Below, piece after piece: positions 59,239 to 64,000 of a stretch of 64,000 nt of DNA. The position numbers and the translations under genes were made by a program. Position 1 is the stretch's first letter, and each line of letters begins with the position of its first letter. The stretch lies in the NCBI GenBank assembly GCA_934295165.1, contig CAKRAT010000001.1:31921-95920 (forward strand), in the 5' to 3' direction. The notes under the pieces are model-generated. The model was not told where the DNA came from. It saw nothing but the letters and a program-made list of their open reading frames with translations, and did no database searches. Origin of the DNA: an uncultured Dorea sp. (GTDB lineage Bacteria > Bacillota > Clostridia > Lachnospirales > Lachnospiraceae).

Positions 59239-62082
59239 CTAACGTTCTAACATTGGTTTTATATACTTTCCTGTATAAGACACCGGACTTTCCGCAATTT
59301 CCTCTGGTGTTCCCTCTGCAATCACGGTACCACCTTTATCGCCGCCTTCCGGACCGATATCAATGATGTAATCTGCGGTCTTTATCACGTCCAGATTGTG
59401 CTCGATTACAATCACTGTATTGCCATCTTCTGTCAGTCTGTGCAGAATCTCCGTCAGCTTATGCACATCGGCAAAATGCAGTCCTGTCGTCGGCTCATCC
59501 AGGATATAAATAGTCTTTCCTGTACTTCTCTTACTCAGCTCTGTTGCCAGCTTGATACGCTGAGCTTCCCCACCGGACAGGGTCGTAGACGGCTGTCCCA
59601 GACGGATATATGAAAGTCCGACATCATATAAAGTCTCCATCTTTCTGCGGATACTTGGTACATTTTCAAAGAAATGCATCGCTTCTTCTACCGTCATGTC
59701 CAGAACATCATAGATACTCTTTCCTTTATATTTTACTTCCAGTGTCTCTCTGTTGTAACGTTTGCCCTTACATACTTCACATGGGACATAGACATCCGGC
59801 AGAAAATGCATCTCGATCTTGATGATTCCATCTCCGCTGCAGGCTTCGCATCGTCCGCCTTTGACGTTGAAGCTGAATCTTCCTTTTTTATAGCCTCTTG
59901 CCTTTGCATCCGGTGTTGCGGCAAACAGATCTCTGATCAGATCGAATACTCCGGTATAGGTTGCCGGATTGGATCTTGGAGTCCTTCCAATCGGAGACTG
60001 GTCAATGTTGATCACCTTATCCAGCTGCTCCAGTCCTTCGATGCCTTTGTGTTTACCAGGAATGGTTCTTGCACGGTTCAGGTCTCTTGCCAGACGTTTA
60101 TAAAGAATCTGATTCACAAGCGAACTCTTTCCCGAACCAGACACACCAGTAACACAGGTCATCACACCAAGCGGAAAGTTCACATCGATATTCTTCAGGT
60201 TATTTTCCTGCGCTCCAAGTACTTTCAGCCATCCTGTTGGTGTTCTTCTTATCTTCGGAACAGGAATCTTAATTCTTCCACTCAGATAGGCTCCGGTTAC
60301 CGATTTTTCATTCTGCATAATTTCTCCGGCATTTCCTACTGCAACCACTTCGCCGCCGTGCTCTCCTGCTCCCGGTCCGATATCCACGATAAAGTCCGCT
60401 TCTCTCATCGTATCTTCATCATGCTCAACCACGATCACAGAGTTACCAAGATCCCGCAGATGTTTTAAAGTTCCGAGTAATTTATCATTGTCTCTCTGAT
60501 GCAGTCCGATACTTGGCTCGTCCAGAATATATGCCACACCCACAAGCCCGGAGCCGATCTGTGTTGCCAGACGGATTCTCTGTGCTTCACCTCCGGAAAG
60601 CGTTCCTGTTGCTCTTCCAAGTGTCAGATAGTTCAGTCCGACATCCATCAGGAACTGGATTCTGGAATTGATCTCTTTCAGGATCTGTCCGCCGATCATC
60701 ATCTGCTGGTTCGTAAGCTTCAGTTCTTTTAAAAATGCCTGCAGTTTTTCAATCGACATTCCTGTCAGTTCGGAAATATTTTTGTCTCCGACAGTAACTG
60801 CCAGTGCTCCCGGTTTCAGACGCTGGCCTTTACATGCATGACACGGTGTGATATTCATGAATTCTTCGTATTCTGCTTTCATCGTTTCCGATGAAGTCTC
60901 ACGGTAACGGCGCTCTACATTTCGGATCAGACCTTCAAATGCCACATCATAAACGCCTTCTCCGCGCTGTCCTTTATAATAAACTTTCACTTCTTTTCCA
61001 TTTGTTCCATGAATCAGGACATCATGGATTTCTTTCGGATAATCCTCGAACGGTGTGTCCAGTGAAAAATCATATTCTCTGCTCAGTGCATCCAAAATTG
61101 CATACGTGAAGCTCTTTTTGTCCGTGCAGGACTGCCATCCCATAACGGTGATCGCACCTTCACTGATGCTGAGACGTTTATCTGGAATCATCAGATCTTC
61201 ATCAAATTCCATCTTGTATCCCAGTCCGAAACACTCCGGACAAGCACCGAATGGATTATTGAATGAAAAGCTTCTCGGTTCAATCTCTTCAATACTGATT
61301 CCACAGTCCGGGCAGGAAAAGCTTTCACTGAACTGAACCGGCTCCCCGCCGATCACATCTACAGTCATCAGCCCTTCTGCCAGATTCAGTACATTTTCAA
61401 TCGAATCAGTCAGACGCTGTTCGATGCCTTCTTTTACTACCAGACGGTCCACAACAATCTCTATATTATGTTTGATGTTCTTATCCAGCTTGATTTCTTC
61501 CGACAGTTCGTACATATTGCCATCAATTCTGACGCGGACATATCCACTCTTCTTGGCGCGTTCCAGTAATTTTACATGGGTTCCCTTTCTTCCTCTTACA
61601 ACCGGAGCCAGAAGCTGGAGCTTAGTTCTCTCCGGCATTCCCATGATCTGTTCTACCATCTGGTCTACTGTCTGCTTCTTGATCTCGCGGCCACATTTCG
61701 GACAATGCGGGATTCCCACTCTTGCATATAATAATCGGAAATAATCATAGATTTCCGTTACGGTTCCCACAGTAGATCTTGGGTTGCGGTTCGTAGATTT
61801 CTGGTCAATGGATATTGCCGGAGATAGTCCTTCGATGCTCTCTACATCCGGCTTTTCCATCTGTCCCAGGAACTGTCTAGCGTAAGAAGACAGTGATTCC
61901 ATATATCTTCTCTGTCCTTCCGCATAAATTGTATCAAACGCCAGTGATGATTTTCCTGATCCGCTGAGACCGGTCAGTACCACCAGTTTGTCTCTTGGTA
62001 TGTCTACGTCTACATTCTTCAGATTGTGTTCATTTGCTCCTCTGATCTTGATATATTGTCTTGAATCTTTTTCCTGTGGCAT
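59239..62082 (-). CDS. uvrA: Excinuclease ABC subunit A
   Basis: UvrA finds bulky DNA damage and loads UvrB. The 947-residue protein has two ABC ATPase halves: Walker [10 protein letters not shown] near residue 37 and GVSGSGKSS near 645, signature LSGGEAQR twice, and [10 protein letters not shown] and [10 protein letters not shown] Walker B regions. Zinc-binding Cys pairs are seen (CPKCG, CPDCG with CPECFG, and CEACSGDG with CEVCKG). The length is normal. It starts 22 bases after uvrB ends, so the two are an operon. No clear terminator follows. Confidence 0.98.
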   Translation of the reverse strand: MPQEKDSRQYIKIRGANEHNLKNVDVDIPRDKLVVLTGLSGSGKSSLAFDTIYAEGQRRYMESLSSYARQFLGQMEKPDVESIEGLSPAISIDQKSTNRNPRSTVGTVTEIYDYFRLLYARVGIPHCPKCGREIKKQTVDQMVEQIMGMPERTKLQLLAPVVRGRKGTHVKLLERAKKSGYVRVRIDGNMYELSEEIKLDKNIKHNIEIVVDRLVVKEGIEQRLTDSIENVLNLAEGLMTVDVIGGEPVQFSESFSCPDCGISIEEIEPRSFSFNNPFGACPECFGLGYKMEFDEDLMIPDKRLSISEGAITVMGWQSCTDKKSFTYAILDALSREYDFSLDTPFEDYPKEIHDVLIHGTNGKEVKVYYKGQRGEGVYDVAFEGLIRNVERRYRETSSETMKAEYEEFMNITPCHACKGQRLKPGALAVTVGDKNISELTGMSIEKLQAFLKELKLTNQQMMIGGQILKEINSRIQFLMDVGLNYLTLGRATGTLSGGEAQRIRLATQIGSGLVGVAYILDEPSIGLHQRDNDKLLGTLKHLRDLGNSVIVVEHDEDTMREADFIVDIGPGAGEHGGEVVAVGNAGEIMQNEKSVTGAYLSGRIKIPVPKIRRTPTGWLKVLGAQENNLKNIDVNFPLGVMTCVTGVSGSGKSSLVNQILYKRLARDLNRARTIPGKHKGIEGLEQLDKVINIDQSPIGRTPRSNPATYTGVFDLIRDLFAATPDAKARGYKKGRFSFNVKGGRCEACSGDGIIKIEMHFLPDVYVPCEVCKGKRYNRETLEVKYKGKSIYDVLDMTVEEAMHFFENVPSIRRKMETLYDVGLSYIRLGQPSTTLSGGEAQRIKLATELSKRSTGKTIYILDEPTTGLHFADVHKLTEILHRLTEDGNTVIVIEHNLDVIKTADYIIDIGPEGGDKGGTVIAEGTPEEIAESPVSYTGKYIKPMLER

Positions 62083-62104
62083 GTGAATGTATGATCTCCT
62101 TTTT

Positions 62105-64000
62105 CTATATCTTTATTTCCTGTAGTGTCTTCTTAAGCTCTATTAACTTATCCCTGAGTTCTGCTGCCGCTTCAAAGTTCAGATCTGCTGCCGCTTTCTT
62201 CATCTGCTTCTCCAGTTCTTTGATCAGCTTCTCTAATTCTTTCTCGCTCATGGATTCCGGATCTTTTTCCATCTGTAATTCAGAAGCCGCTACCTTCTTG
62301 GATACCGAGATCAGATCCCGTACTGCTTTCTGGATTGTCTTCGGTGTAATGCCATGTTCTTTATTATATGCCATCTGCACTTCACGTCTTCTCTGCGTCT
62401 CATCCAGTGCTGCGCGCATGGAATCTGTAATCGTATCTGCGTACATGATAACATGTCCTTCTGCATTACGCGCCGCACGGCCGATCGTCTGGATCAGAGA
62501 CGTCTCGGAACGCAAAAATCCTTCTTTATCCGCATCCAGGATCGCAACCAGTGTGATCTCCGGAATGTCCAGTCCTTCCCGCAAAAGATTAATGCCGACC
62601 AGAACATCGAATACATCCAGGCGCATATCTCTCACGATCTCTGTACGTTCCAGTGTATCAATATCCGAATGCAGATACCGCACGCGTATTCCAAGCTCAC
62701 GCATATAATCAGTAAGATCTTCTGCCATACGTTTGGTCAGCGTTGTTATCAGTATTTTGTGTTTATTGGCAATCTCTTTATTCACTTCTCCGATCAGATC
62801 ATCGATCTGTCCTTCTACCGGCCGCACTTCTACTTCCGGATCCAGAAGTCCGGTCGGCCGGATCACCTGCTCGGCTCTTAAAAGTTCATGCTCTTCTTCA
62901 TATTTCCCCGGTGTTGCAGACACGAACATGACCTGATCGATCTTACTTTCAAATTCCTCAAAACTTAGTGGACGGTTGTCCAGTGCCGATGGCAGACGAA
63001 ATCCATACTCTACCAGTGTACGCTTTCTCGACTGATCGCCGTGATACATACCGCCGATCTGCGGAACCGTCTTGTGCGACTCATCGATCATTATGATAAA
63101 ATCATCCGGGAAATAATCCATCAATGTATTCGGCGGCTGCCCCGGAGCAAGTCCTGCCAGATGCCTGGAGTAGTTCTCAATTCCTGAACAGAATCCGGTC
63201 TCGCGCATCATTTCTATATCAAAATTCGTACGTTCTGCAATTCTCTGTGCTTCCAGAAGTTTCCCTTCTGCTTTGAAATATTTTACCTGTTCTTCCAGTT
63301 CAATCTCAATATTTTTTATTGCTTTCTCCATACGTTCCTTCGGTACAACGTAATGGGAAGCCGGGAATATCGCAATATGATTCAATGTATTTTTAATCTC
63401 TCCGGTAAGCATGTCTATCTCTGAGATCCGGTCAATCTCATCTCCGAAGAATTCCACCCGGATAGCCGTATCGCCCCGGTCTGCCGGTACAACTTCTACC
63501 GTATCGCCTCGTACCCGGAATGTTCCGCGCTTGAAATCCATATCATTTCTGTCATATTGAATGTCTATCAGCTGGCGCAAGACTTCATCTCTGTCCTTCT
63601 CCATCCCCGGACGGAGCGATACCATCATCTGTTCAAAGTTTTCCGGTTCACCAAGACCATAGATGCAGGAAACGCTGGCAATTACGATCACATCCCTGCG
63701 CTCGATCAATGCTGCCGTTGCCGATAATCTCAGCTTATCAATCTCTTCATTCACGGAGGAATCCTTCGCAATGTAGGTATCTGAGGATGGGACATAAGCC
63801 TCCGGCTGGTAGTAATCATAGTAGGACACAAAATACTCTACTGCGTTGTCAGGGAACATCTCCTTGAACTCTCCGTACAACTGAGCTGCTAACGTCTTAT
63901 TATGAGCGATGACAAGCGTCGGTTTCTGTAATTGCTGAATCACATTTGCCATCGTAAAAGTCTTTCCAGAACCCGTAACCCCTAGTAAAGTCTGGCATTG
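62105..64000 (-). CDS. uvrB: Excinuclease ABC subunit B (5' end cut by window)
   Basis: UvrB is the damage-verifying helicase-like subunit. The frame is open to the right edge, where it reads [17 protein letters not shown], containing Walker A; roughly the first 30 or so codons are missing. It continues with [20 protein letters not shown], the beta-hairpin [38 protein letters not shown] and QTIGRAARN, and ends with the UVR domain ([16 protein letters not shown]), which binds UvrC. It is followed 22 bases later by uvrA. Confidence 0.98.
   Translation of the reverse strand, partial: QCQTLLGVTGSGKTFTMANVIQQLQKPTLVIAHNKTLAAQLYGEFKEMFPDNAVEYFVSYYDYYQPEAYVPSSDTYIAKDSSVNEEIDKLRLSATAALIERRDVIVIASVSCIYGLGEPENFEQMMVSLRPGMEKDRDEVLRQLIDIQYDRNDMDFKRGTFRVRGDTVEVVPADRGDTAIRVEFFGDEIDRISEIDMLTGEIKNTLNHIAIFPASHYVVPKERMEKAIKNIEIELEEQVKYFKAEGKLLEAQRIAERTNFDIEMMRETGFCSGIENYSRHLAGLAPGQPPNTLMDYFPDDFIIMIDESHKTVPQIGGMYHGDQSRKRTLVEYGFRLPSALDNRPLSFEEFESKIDQVMFVSATPGKYEEEHELLRAEQVIRPTGLLDPEVEVRPVEGQIDDLIGEVNKEIANKHKILITTLTKRMAEDLTDYMRELGIRVRYLHSDIDTLERTEIVRDMRLDVFDVLVGINLLREGLDIPEITLVAILDADKEGFLRSETSLIQTIGRAARNAEGHVIMYADTITDSMRAALDETQRRREVQMAYNKEHGITPKTIQKAVRDLISVSKKVAASELQMEKDPESMSEKELEKLIKELEKQMKKAAADLNFEAAAELRDKLIELKKTLQEIKI

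Noticed and set aside
59674-60468. 264-codon plus-strand frame inside uvrA
   Set aside because: Antisense to a highly conserved part of uvrA, with no family match and no start signals.

Overview
The window looks like a chromosomal segment of a gut Firmicute of the Lachnospiraceae type (Blautia/Dorea/Mediterraneibacter-like). This is inferred from moderate-to-low GC, AGGAGG-type ribosome sites, Gram-positive wall genes, SLH-anchored proteins, a DUF2201/BspA-LRR/MoxR module and a CdaA-CdaR-HPr arrangement. The species cannot be named from sequence alone. Nearly all genes are on the minus strand. Plus-strand exceptions are a PdaA-like deacetylase, two SLH proteins and an IS remnant. No tRNA, rRNA, CRISPR array or prophage was seen.

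Layout. 1-2553: MoxR ATPase start, VWA-like metallopeptidase-fold protein and BspA-type LRR protein. 2747-6960: PdaA-like deacetylase, converging on an operon of a LytR-CpsA-Psr (LCP) protein plus a membrane-anchored cohesin-domain protein. 7054-13396: polysaccharide operon (two GT2 proteins, WbaP-like initiating transferase, LCP ligase, CgeB-like glycosyltransferase). 13594-18774: giant secreted SLH-anchored GH127 enzyme with a long structured leader. 19175-24123: RgpF, Wzt, Wzm, RmlC and RmlA. 24222-27988: pyruvyl transferase-like, AlgX-like and MBOAT proteins. 28106-37310: an island of four SLH proteins, an L,D-transpeptidase and gene debris. 37384-45173: RmlB, an RmlD-epimerase fusion, acyltransferase, GtrII-like, GtrB-like and GT2 proteins. 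45251-50732: GH25 lysozyme with ricin repeats, LTA-synthase-like enzyme and GtrA. 50822-54966: c-di-AMP operon (CdaA, CdaR) with HPr and two uncharacterised membrane proteins. 55025-64000: ComF, RecD2, MreB/Mbl, UvrA and UvrB (cut by the window edge).

How it fits together. RmlABCD make dTDP-L-rhamnose. WbaP-like and GT2/RgpF enzymes would build a rhamnose-rich chain on undecaprenyl phosphate, Wzm/Wzt would export it, and LCP proteins would attach it to peptidoglycan. GtrA/GtrB/GtrII-like proteins and the LTA-synthase-like protein resemble the set that adds side-chain sugar and glycerol phosphate to streptococcal Rgp/Gac polysaccharides. The pyruvyl transferase-like, AlgX-like and MBOAT proteins suggest ketal-pyruvate and O-acyl decoration. 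The five SLH proteins may be the clients of the pyruvylated polymer. This pathway is inferred from families and gene order, not demonstrated.

Regulatory points read from the sequence include a 39-nt promoter element shared by two of the polysaccharide operons, a leader with two hairpins before the GH127 gene, and several clear intrinsic terminators. Decayed material (a 33-codon signal-peptide stub, a fragment of an L,D-transpeptidase 3' end and an internally deleted IS1182-type transposase) marks the SLH island as the rearranged part of the window.
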